Of a stretch of 64,000 nucleotides of DNA, positions 33,856-41,857 are shown in pieces. The stretch spans positions 469,641 through 533,640 of the forward strand of contig NZ_FRCM01000004.1 of the NCBI RefSeq assembly GCF_900142915.1. The letters are read 5' to 3'. A program made the translations under genes and the position numbers. The first letter of the stretch is position 1. Every line of letters starts with the position of its first letter. This stretch comes from Mucilaginibacter sp. OK098. GTDB lineage: Bacteria; Bacteroidota; Bacteroidia; Sphingobacteriales; Sphingobacteriaceae. The notes under the pieces are model-generated. The model saw only the letters and a program-made list of their open reading frames with translations. It did no database searches and was not told where the DNA came from.

Positions 33856-35256
33856 TTAAAAGTTATTTATAAAAATCCCAAAGTCGCCGGCTGCTGCAGC
33901 TTTAAACAATATGGCCTGCCAAACATTATTCTGGGCTATATCCCTGTCAACCTCGGCACGGTTAAGCACATACAGCGCTTGTGTAAAATCAACTATGTTT
34001 GATAATCCGTTTTTGTAAAGCGCGTATTTTTGATGATAAGCATCTGATGCCGCTTTCACTTCCTCGGGCACTTCGTTATAATTTTTGAGTGCGTTGCTGA
34101 TGCGGGTTTCGGCAAGCGCCTGCTGCGCAATAAGCTGCTGACTAACCAAATCATACTCATCCTTAAATTGTGCTGATGTATATTTTTGCGATTTCACCTG
34201 GTAATGCACCCTTAACGGATTGGTAATGTTCCAGATCATCCCTATGCCAACCAGGTAATTGTAACGGGTTGGATCGGCTCCTGCGCCGTAGCTGCTGTTG
34301 TAATCATTTAAATTTGAGCCATAATCAGCTTTAAAGCCCGATCCCCTGCCCTGGTACGTACCAAAAAAGCTAAAAGTGGGGTAGCTGAAAGTGCTGTAAT
34401 ATTTAGCCAGCTCATTACTTACGTTTATACGGTTCTGGTAAAACTGCAGTAAGGGGTGATTTTCAGTAGTAATTGCTGACTGAGGATTGGCATTTGCAGG
34501 CGGTTTGGTTATAAAGGCACTATCAAGCAAAAAATCCTGGTGCGGAATACCAAGGTATACAGCCAGTTGGTTGCTTTGATCCTGCACCGTTTGCCTGCTG
34601 TTGGTAAGTGCAATCCTTGCATTTGATACTTCGGCATTTGCCTGTGATGAGTCAACGCCGGCATTCAGGCCGTTCTTTACCCGGGCAACAACCACTTTTT
34701 GCAGCTCGATAGCCCGTTGGAGGTTATCTTCTGATGCTTTGCTGAGCTGTTGTGCTGCCAGTAAATTTAAATAGGTGCTTGCCACCCTGATCTCGTGCTG
34801 AAACTGCTCCTGTACCAGGTCGGTTTCATCGCGCGATACAGATGATCGCTGTACCTTTACTTTCTCCCTTGCCTTGCCGAACGAGAAGAAATCCCAGCTT
34901 ACGTTGGCTAAGTACAACGAGCCAAAGGCTGAATTCCAGTTTTGTTTTGCTAATGCCGGGCCTGATGACGCCACGCTAAAACCACGGTAACCATATAGCG
35001 GGCCATTTTGCCCGTTAGTAGTACCATAATCCTGCTGGGCTGAAAGATTTACATCAGGCAGCTGCTCTGTTTTGGTTTCTGTTAAGAATGCTTTTGAAGC
35101 ATTAAGTTGATTTGCTTTTGCTTTAATGGTACCATAGTTTGCCAGTGCAAGTTGTTCGGCATCCTTAATGGTAAGTAGTTTTTGGCCTTGCGCCTTTGAA
35201 ACAATTAAAACACTCAAAAAACCGAAGATGATATGTTTTGAAGAGGTGTTTAACAT
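33856..35256 (-). CDS. TolC-family outer-membrane efflux channel
   Basis: A 466-aa protein with a signal peptide (cleavage near GQK, about residue 25), followed by two OEP repeats of long helices (AEQLALANYGTIKAKANQL, VKVQRSSVSRDETDLVQEQ, then LINAQQALAETRIS-like helices in the second half) and strand pairs for the barrel (NVSWDFFSF, FGTYQGRG). It is the exit duct of the tripartite pump and the first gene of the operon, 89 bp from the divergent LysR gene. Confidence 0.92.
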   Translation of the reverse strand: MLNTSSKHIIFGFLSVLIVSKAQGQKLLTIKDAEQLALANYGTIKAKANQLNASKAFLTETKTEQLPDVNLSAQQDYGTTNGQNGPLYGYRGFSVASSGPALAKQNWNSAFGSLYLANVSWDFFSFGKAREKVKVQRSSVSRDETDLVQEQFQHEIRVASTYLNLLAAQQLSKASEDNLQRAIELQKVVVARVKNGLNAGVDSSQANAEVSNARIALTNSRQTVQDQSNQLAVYLGIPHQDFLLDSAFITKPPANANPQSAITTENHPLLQFYQNRINVSNELAKYYSTFSYPTFSFFGTYQGRGSGFKADYGSNLNDYNSSYGAGADPTRYNYLVGIGMIWNITNPLRVHYQVKSQKYTSAQFKDEYDLVSQQLIAQQALAETRISNALKNYNEVPEEVKAASDAYHQKYALYKNGLSNIVDFTQALYVLNRAEVDRDIAQNNVWQAILFKAAAAGDFGIFINNF

Positions 35257-35275
35257 ATGTGTAATTTTAACACTG

Positions 35276-35283
35276 CAAAAATA
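35276..35283 (-). promoter_or_regulatory. Candidate -7 box of the efflux operon
   Basis: Reads TATTTTTG on the minus strand, a match to TAnnTTTG, 20 bp upstream of the TolC start. The -33 element is not obvious. Confidence 0.45.
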
Positions 35284-35312
35284 TAATTCGGTTCTATATG
35301 AAAAAAATGAAT

Positions 35313-35320
35313 TAATTTTG
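35313..35320 (+). promoter_or_regulatory. Candidate -7 box of the LysR gene
   Basis: TAATTTTG matches TAnnTTTG and lies 25 bp upstream of the LysR start codon. With the box at 35276-35283 it makes two divergent promoters in 88 bp, so a regulator bound between them could control both. Confidence 0.45.
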
Positions 35321-35344
35321 TGAGAATCATTAGTAAAAGTAATA

Positions 35345-36382
35345 ATGAATATAGCACTGCATCATTTCCGCCTTATCGATACCATCTCAAAGGACGGTAC
35401 TTTAACTAAAGCAGCCGGTACTTTGCGTTTAACACAGTCTGCTTTAAGCCATCAATTAAAGGAGCTGGAGCGCGAGCTGGACGTTGAAATATTTAGCCGA
35501 CAGGGAAAAAGATTACATTTAACTGAACAAGGCTATCGCTTTTTGCGGAGCTCGGAGAAGATCTTAGCCGAAATAAAATCGCTGGAAGAAGACATCAATA
35601 ATTACAAAAACGGCAGAACCGGGAACCTGAGCATCAGCATGCAATGCTATACTGCGTACCACTGGTTACCCGGCATTATTAAGTATTACAAAAAGCAATG
35701 GCCTGACATTAACATCCAGATAATGAGCGATGCAACCCGCAGGCCGCTGGAATTTTTGATGAACGGCGACCTCGATATCGGTATCATTCGTACCCAGATG
35801 GTGAACACCAGGATCCGTTATGAACCTATCTTTGAAGACAGGCTGGTAGCGGTTATCTGTAAGGATCATCCGCTTGCGAAAAAGGCCATTATCGAGATTG
35901 CAGACTTCCAGGGGGAAGAGTTGATATTACCCCTATACGACCCATCATACCAAGATACGCCGATCATAGAATCACTAATCCAATCGCAGCATGTAAAGCC
36001 AAAAACTTTGCATCGCATTCATTATACCGATGCTACGCTCGAAATGGTGAACGCAGGCCTTGGCATCACCGTTATGGCCGACTGGATTGTTGAACCTTAC
36101 CTTGCTGGTCGCAATATTGTTACAAAACCACTGCACCATAGCGTTGCAAAACGGGCCTGGTTTGCCGCCACCTGTAAACAAACCCCGGCTATTCAAAACT
36201 TTTTGGAGTGTTTAAAGATGTATTTCTCGGGTGCTGATATGAATGTTGAGGAAGTTGAAAAGAAACAGATAATAAAGGAGCACGTAATTCAAAAGCAGGC
36301 AATAGTACCACCGGTTGCAAGATTTGGCCAGGAAGCTGTGGCCATTAATGCGGTGCAGGATATAAGGAATTATCAATATTAA
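35345..36382 (+). CDS. LysR-family regulator (MetR-like), divergent from the efflux operon
   Basis: A 345-aa LTTR: winged HTH at residues 1-65 (TLTKAAGTLRLTQSALSHQLKELERELDVEIF), linker helix, and a periplasmic-binding-like effector domain with GNLSISMQCYTAYHWLPG, DIGIIRTQMVN and GLGITVMADWIVEPYL. The domain start resembles MetR, but it is about 40 residues longer than most, with a Lys/Glu-rich C-terminal tail. Position 88 bp from the RND operon suggests it is the operon's activator or repressor. The effector is unknown. Confidence 0.9.
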   Translation: MNIALHHFRLIDTISKDGTLTKAAGTLRLTQSALSHQLKELERELDVEIFSRQGKRLHLTEQGYRFLRSSEKILAEIKSLEEDINNYKNGRTGNLSISMQCYTAYHWLPGIIKYYKKQWPDINIQIMSDATRRPLEFLMNGDLDIGIIRTQMVNTRIRYEPIFEDRLVAVICKDHPLAKKAIIEIADFQGEELILPLYDPSYQDTPIIESLIQSQHVKPKTLHRIHYTDATLEMVNAGLGITVMADWIVEPYLAGRNIVTKPLHHSVAKRAWFAATCKQTPAIQNFLECLKMYFSGADMNVEEVEKKQIIKEHVIQKQAIVPPVARFGQEAVAINAVQDIRNYQY

Positions 36383-36402
36383 CAATATCAATTAGAGGAA
36401 AA

Positions 36403-36433
36403 GACTTACGAAGTTTCCAAAACTTCGTAAGTC
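36403..36433. terminator. Palindrome GACTTACGAAGTTT, probable terminator
   Basis: Perfect 14-bp arms around a 3-nt loop, 20 bp after the LysR stop. The same core is at 6245-6275. Terminator function is inferred from position; there is no T-run. Confidence 0.5.
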
Positions 36434-36571
36434 TGGTTACATCTATTACCAAAGAAGATGTATTTAGTTCCATTCTTTATTTAACGTAAGTTCGACATAA
36501 GCAAACGGTCACCGCACCTCAACCCTTCTCCAACCGTGTTGAGGCGAAGCACAAATTTGTGTATCCACGCC

Positions 36572-36686
36572 GGCAAAGCGTTCCACTTTTGCACGTGGAA
36601 CAGCCGGAACGCTGTGAAACATGCTGATTATCAGAAACTTCACTTTTTATCAGTGAATAAATAGTTATAAATGACTGATAATCAGA
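36572..36686. repeat. Dispersed repeat, inverted copy
   Basis: Read in reverse complement it follows the element at 29226-29322 block by block (GATTATCAG, CTGATAATC, TGTTTCACAGCGTTCC). It includes the hairpin GTTCCAC-N8-GTGGAAC at 36580-36601. The rest of the 350-bp gap holds nothing else recognisable. Confidence 0.65.
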
Positions 36687-36732
36687 TACTATAATATCAA
36701 CCTTATATCGAACTCACGTTATTTAACTAATT

Positions 36733-39534
36733 TCAGGTAAAAGCAATACTATAATCGCCGCTGTTTACAGTATTGTGCGTACCTCCGGCAGGGCAAACTC
36801 CCGGTGATGCTCCAAAATGAAGCCCCTGGCATTTGTTGCACCATTTCCAGTTAGTTTGTGCCGGCGATCCCCAGGCGTTGAAAATAAGTTTGTAATCACC
36901 GCTGCCAGCCACATTATGTGCTCCACCGGCAGGGCATACACCCGCCGACCCGGCAAAATGAAGTCCCTGGCATTTGTTACACCATTTCCAATTGTTCTGT
37001 CCGGGGGCTGCTGCCCAATCATGAACCAGGTCGTAATTACCGCTTCCGGTATGGTCATGCTGGCCGCCGGCAGGGCATACACCCTGGGTAGCGCTGCCTC
37101 CAAAATACATGCCCTGGCATTTGTGACACCAGCGCCAGTTGTTTTGGCCAATAGTAAATTTAGCAACATTGCCGGTTAATTGTGTTCCGTTTGACGTAGC
37201 GGCAGGGCCCATGCCAAATTTGCAAAAGGCCATCCACATACCTTGCCAGGCGCCGTCATGCTGGTTGGTGTTGAGCCTGCCTGCGGCAACCATATGCTCA
37301 AGCGCCAAAAGAATTGCATCACGGGCGCTAAGGAAACTTGGATTTGCTGCCGTAAGTTTCTGCGCATCTATTACCAGTTGCACAGCAAGGTTCCTGTCTG
37401 TTTTTCGGTTCACCTCCATTAGTACAGCGCACCAGATCTCACCTACGTTATGCTCATCAACCGGTTGCCCGCTTGCGCCGGCTGCATACAAGCCGGTGCC
37501 AAGGCTGCCAAAATTATCCGGGAAACTCGAATCATATTTATGATGACGGATCCCTGCGGTATTATTAAGTAGCCAATCGCCCAATACTACCACATTATTA
37601 ATGGTACATGCCATATAATCGCTCCAACCTTCATTCATACCGTTGCTTTGCGGCGCACCAAGTGAATTTGAATCAAGCGGGCCACCAATTAACCGACCGC
37701 TTATACCATGTGTAAATTCGTGAAAAACAACCGTTGAGTCAAAAGCTGTATGCCTGTTGGTTGGTGTAAACAAGCCCATATTCATGGTAGGGCTTGATCC
37801 ATCGGGCGGAGAGCTCATATTAGCTGTACCGTTAACAGCACCCGGCCATGATATTGCATTCACAGGATCATTTTGAACGCCACCGCGCCCAAAATCACTT
37901 AGCTGGAAGTTTCCGTCGGCCTCCCTGAAACCAAGCAGGTACGAAAAATCGTGCATATAGCTGCAATAGTAAAATATATTCAGAATTTTCTGATCATCCC
38001 CGGTTTCCGAAGCCGGATTAAAGGTAAGTGTTCCGCCTACTGTTGTTCCGGTAAGAACAGCGTTGGTGCTTAAATGAGCTTTTGTTGCATTACCTGTGGT
38101 TTGATTTGTTGCTACCCAGGTATCCGGAAATACAGCAGGGATACTTGGCGGGTTATTAATTAAACTATAATCACCGCTTCCTGTTTGATCATGCGCACCT
38201 CCGGCGGCACAAACGCCCTGCGTTGCACTGCCCGCAAAGTAAAGGTTCTGGCACTTATGACACCAGCGCCACATGTGCTGCCCTGGCGAAAGCGGGGCCT
38301 GGTTTTGAATAGTATAGTTTCCGCTCCCTGTAATACTGTGGGTTCCGCCTGCAGGGCACACTCCTGCTGATCCGCCAAAATGAAGTGCCTGGCATTTATT
38401 GCACCAGCGCCAGTTACTTTGACCCGGATGATGTGCAGAATCATGTACCAACGAGTAATTGCCGCTGCCTGTATGACTATGACTTCCCCCTGCAGCACAC
38501 ACGCCCTGCGTACTGCCGCCAGAAAAATAAAGACTCTGACATTTATGGCACCAGCTCCAGTTGTTTTGTGCTACAGAAGGGATCTGCAAACCGTAATCAT
38601 TAATTGGGCGCGGGAAAGGAGTCATGATCCTGCTGCCGGTTGTACCATTTACCTGGAAAACATTACCAACTGCGGCAACAAAGCTCATTACCTGGTGGCA
38701 ATAAAGCATTTTGCCTTTTTCAGCATCTACTATGGTATTGTATTGTCCCTGGGATTCAGGCATGGTCAGGAAAACATTCCAGCCAAGTGTAACTTTATCG
38801 TCTTCAGGGAACCAAACCAGGCTTGCCTTAATCACATCGCCAAATGGCCCCGGATCAAGCACTGCCGATTGCTCGGGAGTATTGGTAAAGGCGGCGCGTA
38901 CCTTCGGTTCAAAATTTGACAAGTCGACATGCGGTGGGATCAGGGGCTGACCAAACTGATCCTTTTGGTTTTTATCTTCATCATCCGGGCTTGAAACATA
39001 CTTTGCAGCAGTAATAACAGCATCTTTAAGCGAAACGTTAGGCAACAGCAGTGTGTCGGCAGCTACAGACACCGTATTTCCTACCGTATCAATAAGGCTT
39101 TCATCGGGTGCAAACCGCACCATACTTGCCGCCTGGAAAACAGGGATCCCCTTATACCTTTGCTGTAAATTAACTGACACAGCACCACTTGATGTTTTTT
39201 GGGTAGACGGATCAGCAACATATTCTGCGGCCTGGGCTTGCTCTACCAATCCCATGGCGGGGGCAATACTTTGTACATGCGTTAATGCACGCTGTATAAA
39301 ATTCCCTTTTTCTTTTGGAGCTTGCGTAGAAACAATATGCGAAGCATTACCCGTTGCTGCATCGAAGTTTTTAATTTCAACACGATGCTCCCCGGGAAGA
39401 GCGTCAGATACTTTTTGAGCCGCTGATACCAGCGTGGCTGATCTTTTAGTCGTAATCCGGCTCTTTTTGAAATTACGAACATCTAATTCTCTTCCCATAA
39501 TTGATTTTTTTTTAGGCATTAATGATAAAGTCAA
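36733..39534 (-). CDS. M36 (fungalysin)-type metalloprotease with six Trp/Cys repeats
   Basis: A 933-aa protein. Residues about 40-310 match an FTP/propeptide-like region; the metalloprotease core has HEFTH (His605, Glu606, His609) and the third ligand Glu635 in NEGWSDY, as in M36 peptidases. Six copies of a roughly 45-residue unit, with consensus N-W-x-W-C-x-K-C-Q-x-L-x-F ... G-V-C-x-A-G-G-x-H ... G-x-Y, are arranged as three (about 322-462) inserted before the catalytic core and three (about 796-933) at the C-terminus. Each has 3 Cys and 1 His in fixed positions, a possible zinc or carbohydrate-binding module. No signal peptide is visible at the first Met or at Met14 (MGRELDVRNF), which is unusual for this family. 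The gene is alone on its strand. Confidence 0.8.
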   Translation of the reverse strand: MTLSLMPKKKSIMGRELDVRNFKKSRITTKRSATLVSAAQKVSDALPGEHRVEIKNFDAATGNASHIVSTQAPKEKGNFIQRALTHVQSIAPAMGLVEQAQAAEYVADPSTQKTSSGAVSVNLQQRYKGIPVFQAASMVRFAPDESLIDTVGNTVSVAADTLLLPNVSLKDAVITAAKYVSSPDDEDKNQKDQFGQPLIPPHVDLSNFEPKVRAAFTNTPEQSAVLDPGPFGDVIKASLVWFPEDDKVTLGWNVFLTMPESQGQYNTIVDAEKGKMLYCHQVMSFVAAVGNVFQVNGTTGSRIMTPFPRPINDYGLQIPSVAQNNWSWCHKCQSLYFSGGSTQGVCAAGGSHSHTGSGNYSLVHDSAHHPGQSNWRWCNKCQALHFGGSAGVCPAGGTHSITGSGNYTIQNQAPLSPGQHMWRWCHKCQNLYFAGSATQGVCAAGGAHDQTGSGDYSLINNPPSIPAVFPDTWVATNQTTGNATKAHLSTNAVLTGTTVGGTLTFNPASETGDDQKILNIFYYCSYMHDFSYLLGFREADGNFQLSDFGRGGVQNDPVNAISWPGAVNGTANMSSPPDGSSPTMNMGLFTPTNRHTAFDSTVVFHEFTHGISGRLIGGPLDSNSLGAPQSNGMNEGWSDYMACTINNVVVLGDWLLNNTAGIRHHKYDSSFPDNFGSLGTGLYAAGASGQPVDEHNVGEIWCAVLMEVNRKTDRNLAVQLVIDAQKLTAANPSFLSARDAILLALEHMVAAGRLNTNQHDGAWQGMWMAFCKFGMGPAATSNGTQLTGNVAKFTIGQNNWRWCHKCQGMYFGGSATQGVCPAGGQHDHTGSGNYDLVHDWAAAPGQNNWKWCNKCQGLHFAGSAGVCPAGGAHNVAGSGDYKLIFNAWGSPAQTNWKWCNKCQGLHFGASPGVCPAGGTHNTVNSGDYSIAFT

Positions 39535-39979
39535 TCATTACCTTTTGCAGGCATGATTTAAAGTTTTTTATATAATTTCTGAGCTATATTATTCCCATTT
39601 CGTTTTGCGAATAATTATTTAGCTATTACTAATTTTCAATACAAGTGAGGGATGGACGGTGTGAATGGATAATATGATTTAGGTTGACAGGTTTCAAAAG
39701 ATCTATTACCTTGATTATCTATTTGGCTATCTTTTTATTTAGTGTTAATCTTATAAACCAAATGTAAATCAAAGGTTTGGGTAAAACGGCAGTGTAATCA
39801 CCCATTTTTTAGGGTGTTTTTACGCATTATTTCAGGGTAGTTATACGCATAATAAATACTGAAAATCAGTTAATTACAAACAACAAGCAAGCTAATAGCC
39901 CACTATTGCAAGCCATTTAAAAAAGACCTGAAAGCACTGCATTTAAAAAACATACTTAATTATAATAAATAACAGGTTT
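39535..39979. other. Long upstream region of the metalloprotease and GH8 genes
   Basis: No coding sequence seen. CACCC-N8-GGGTG followed by TTTTT at 39799-39821 is a hairpin with a plus-strand T-run. Two copies of ACGCAT(T/A)AT appear at 39822-39829 and 39845-39852 and may be direct-repeat regulatory sites for the GH8 side. Confidence 0.35.
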
Positions 39980-40087
39980 ATGAAGTTTTTAAACCAATGG
40001 TTGAAAGTTTCACATACTAAGCTGAATTTTTTCAGCATTATACTATTAGGAACAACTATATTTATAAACAAGTTAAATGAAACTTAG
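39980..40087 (+). CDS. Possible 35-aa ORF overlapping the GH8 start
   Basis: ATG at 39980, stop at 40085-40087, overlapping the GH8 start codon (40077) by 11 bp. Product: basic N-terminus (MKFLNQWLKVSHTK) and a hydrophobic segment (NFFSIILLGTTIFI). Translational coupling to GH8 would be natural, but no homologue is known to me and a chance frame is possible. Confidence 0.25.
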   Translation: MKFLNQWLKVSHTKLNFFSIILLGTTIFINKLNET

Positions 40088-41303
40088 GCAACTTAAATTA
40101 ATTACGCTCTTTCTCAGCTGTAGTATCCCGCTATTTGCCCGGCAAACTTTAAAGCCCTTTCCCCAACACGTTAACTACTTTCCCGGCTCCATCAAGCCAA
40201 ATCATTTAACTCAAACCCAACTTGATAATACCGTAAAAACCTTTTATACCCAATGGAAAAAGCGGTTTATAAAGCACTCACCGGGTAAGGACGAAGATTT
40301 TGTTTGGTTTGAGAACAAGGATAAAAAACAATGCGTATCTGAAGGACAGGGATATGGGATGATCATAGTTGCGCTGATGGCCGGTTATGATGCTTCTGCC
40401 AAAGATATTTATGATAAGCTTTACAGGTATGTAAAAGCCCACCCAACCGGTAAAAGCAAAAACTTAATGGCATGGGCCCAATACAGCAATGGTAAAAGCA
40501 CCGATAATACAGCGGCAACTGATGGCGATATGGATATTGCCTATTCATTATTACTGGCAGATAAACAATGGGGCAGTAAGGGTGAGATCAATTACCTTGC
40601 AGAAGCCAAAGCCAGGATCAATGCTATTATGCAATATGAGATCAATCATAAAACATGGACCGTTTTATTGAGTGATGGCGTGGAATCAGAGAGTAAAGAT
40701 TATTTTGACACCCGCTCATCCGATTTTATGCCTTCGCATTTTAAAGCTTTTGAGCTGGCAACGCATGATAACAAGTGGGACAAGGTTGTTGATGCGGGAT
40801 ATAAGCTTTTTGCTGAGATACAGGCTAGGTATAGCCCGGAAGCAGGCCTTATCCCTGATTTTATAGTTAATCTCAACAAAAAACCCAAGCCTGCCCCGGC
40901 AAATTTTCTGGAATCGCCATACGACGGCTATTACAACTACAACGCCTGCCGCGATCCCTGGCGTTTAGCCACCGATTATTTATTAACCGGTGATAAACGT
41001 TCAAAACAAATAGTAGCTAAAATAAACCGCTGGATCAGGAGTACTACCAATAACGATACTTACAACCTGTCTGCAGGCTACACATTAGCCGGGAACGATA
41101 TTAAACACCGCTATTTTGAAGCGCTAAGCTTTGTTGCACCTTTTGCAGTATCAGCCATGGTTGATAGAAAAAATCAAACGTGGTTAAACAAGGTTTGGGA
41201 TTACCTGGTTGCTTTTAAGCTGAAGGACTATGATTATTACGATAACAGCATAAAGATGATGGATTTGATAATTGTATCGGGGAATTATTGGGAGGTGAGG
41301 TAA
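40077..41303 (+). CDS. GH8 glycoside hydrolase (endo-1,4-beta-glucanase/chitosanase type)
   Basis: A 408-aa enzyme with a signal peptide (residues about 1-22, LFARQ) and one GH8 (alpha/alpha)6 barrel. The catalytic acid is Glu89 in SEGQGYGM, and the family signature appears as ATDGDMDIAYSLLLAD (Asp149, Asp151 region). GH8 includes cellulases, xylanases, lichenases and chitosanases, so the substrate is not fixed. A cellulose-synthase-type BcsZ role is less likely because no bcs genes are near. It is transcribed alone; downstream is a small membrane gene. Confidence 0.9.
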   Translation: MKLRQLKLITLFLSCSIPLFARQTLKPFPQHVNYFPGSIKPNHLTQTQLDNTVKTFYTQWKKRFIKHSPGKDEDFVWFENKDKKQCVSEGQGYGMIIVALMAGYDASAKDIYDKLYRYVKAHPTGKSKNLMAWAQYSNGKSTDNTAATDGDMDIAYSLLLADKQWGSKGEINYLAEAKARINAIMQYEINHKTWTVLLSDGVESESKDYFDTRSSDFMPSHFKAFELATHDNKWDKVVDAGYKLFAEIQARYSPEAGLIPDFIVNLNKKPKPAPANFLESPYDGYYNYNACRDPWRLATDYLLTGDKRSKQIVAKINRWIRSTTNNDTYNLSAGYTLAGNDIKHRYFEALSFVAPFAVSAMVDRKNQTWLNKVWDYLVAFKLKDYDYYDNSIKMMDLIIVSGNYWEVR

Positions 41304-41541
41304 GGCGAAAGCTGAAAGGTAAAAGCTAAAAGGCTGAAATAGTTTACCAGCCGTTCAAACGCATAAAATTCACGAAGTTTCGAAAATTATCGCTCTATGC
41401 TCACAACAGCGAGAGTCAATTAAGCATGGCTGCTTAGAAACGCTTTGGGATATGGATATTTAATTAATTATTTACCTATTCAGTTCTTTATCCCTATTTT
41501 TAAAATCAATTAAAAAATCTAACCATTAAAATAACAAAATT

Positions 41542-41766
41542 ATGATCTGGCATTTAATTTTAGGTGGCTTTGCAGGATTCCTGGCGGGCAAAGTAATGCG
41601 TGGTGAAGGCTACGGGATTCTTATAGATATTTTACTTGGTCTTGCAGGTGGCTGGGTTGGAGGTTGGATTGGCGGCATTCTGCATATACCTTCTTTTGGT
41701 TATTTTATTACTGCTTTCTTAGGCGCAATTTTACTCGTCTGGATTACACGGCTGATAAGAAATTAA
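41542..41766 (+). CDS. GlsB/YeaQ/YmgE-family small membrane protein
   Basis: A 74-aa protein, three hydrophobic segments with Gly-rich turns (LGGFAGFLAGKVMRGEGYG, DILLGLAGGWVGGWIGG, FLGAILLVWITRLI). Length and Gly pattern match the transglycosylase-associated GlsB/YeaQ/YmgE family, often induced by stress. Mechanism is not known. It is monocistronic, followed by the repeat that flanks the IS110 element. Confidence 0.85.
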   Translation: MIWHLILGGFAGFLAGKVMRGEGYGILIDILLGLAGGWVGGWIGGILHIPSFGYFITAFLGAILLVWITRLIRN

Positions 41767-41857
41767 AGGCAGTCCGTTTATTAAGTCGTCTTGATAAGGC
41801 CTTCAATGTTGTAAAACTTACGAAGTTTTGAAAACTGCTATGTAGAAAAGCATAGCG

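Noticed and set aside
36765..38498. Several Cys-rich open frames on both strands inside the metalloprotease gene
   Set aside because: They are shadows of the six Trp/Cys repeats read in other frames and have no independent start context.
39799..39821. CACCC/GGGTG hairpin with T-run as terminator of the metalloprotease
   Set aside because: The T-run is on the plus strand and no plus-strand gene precedes it, so I kept it only as a note in the intergenic region.
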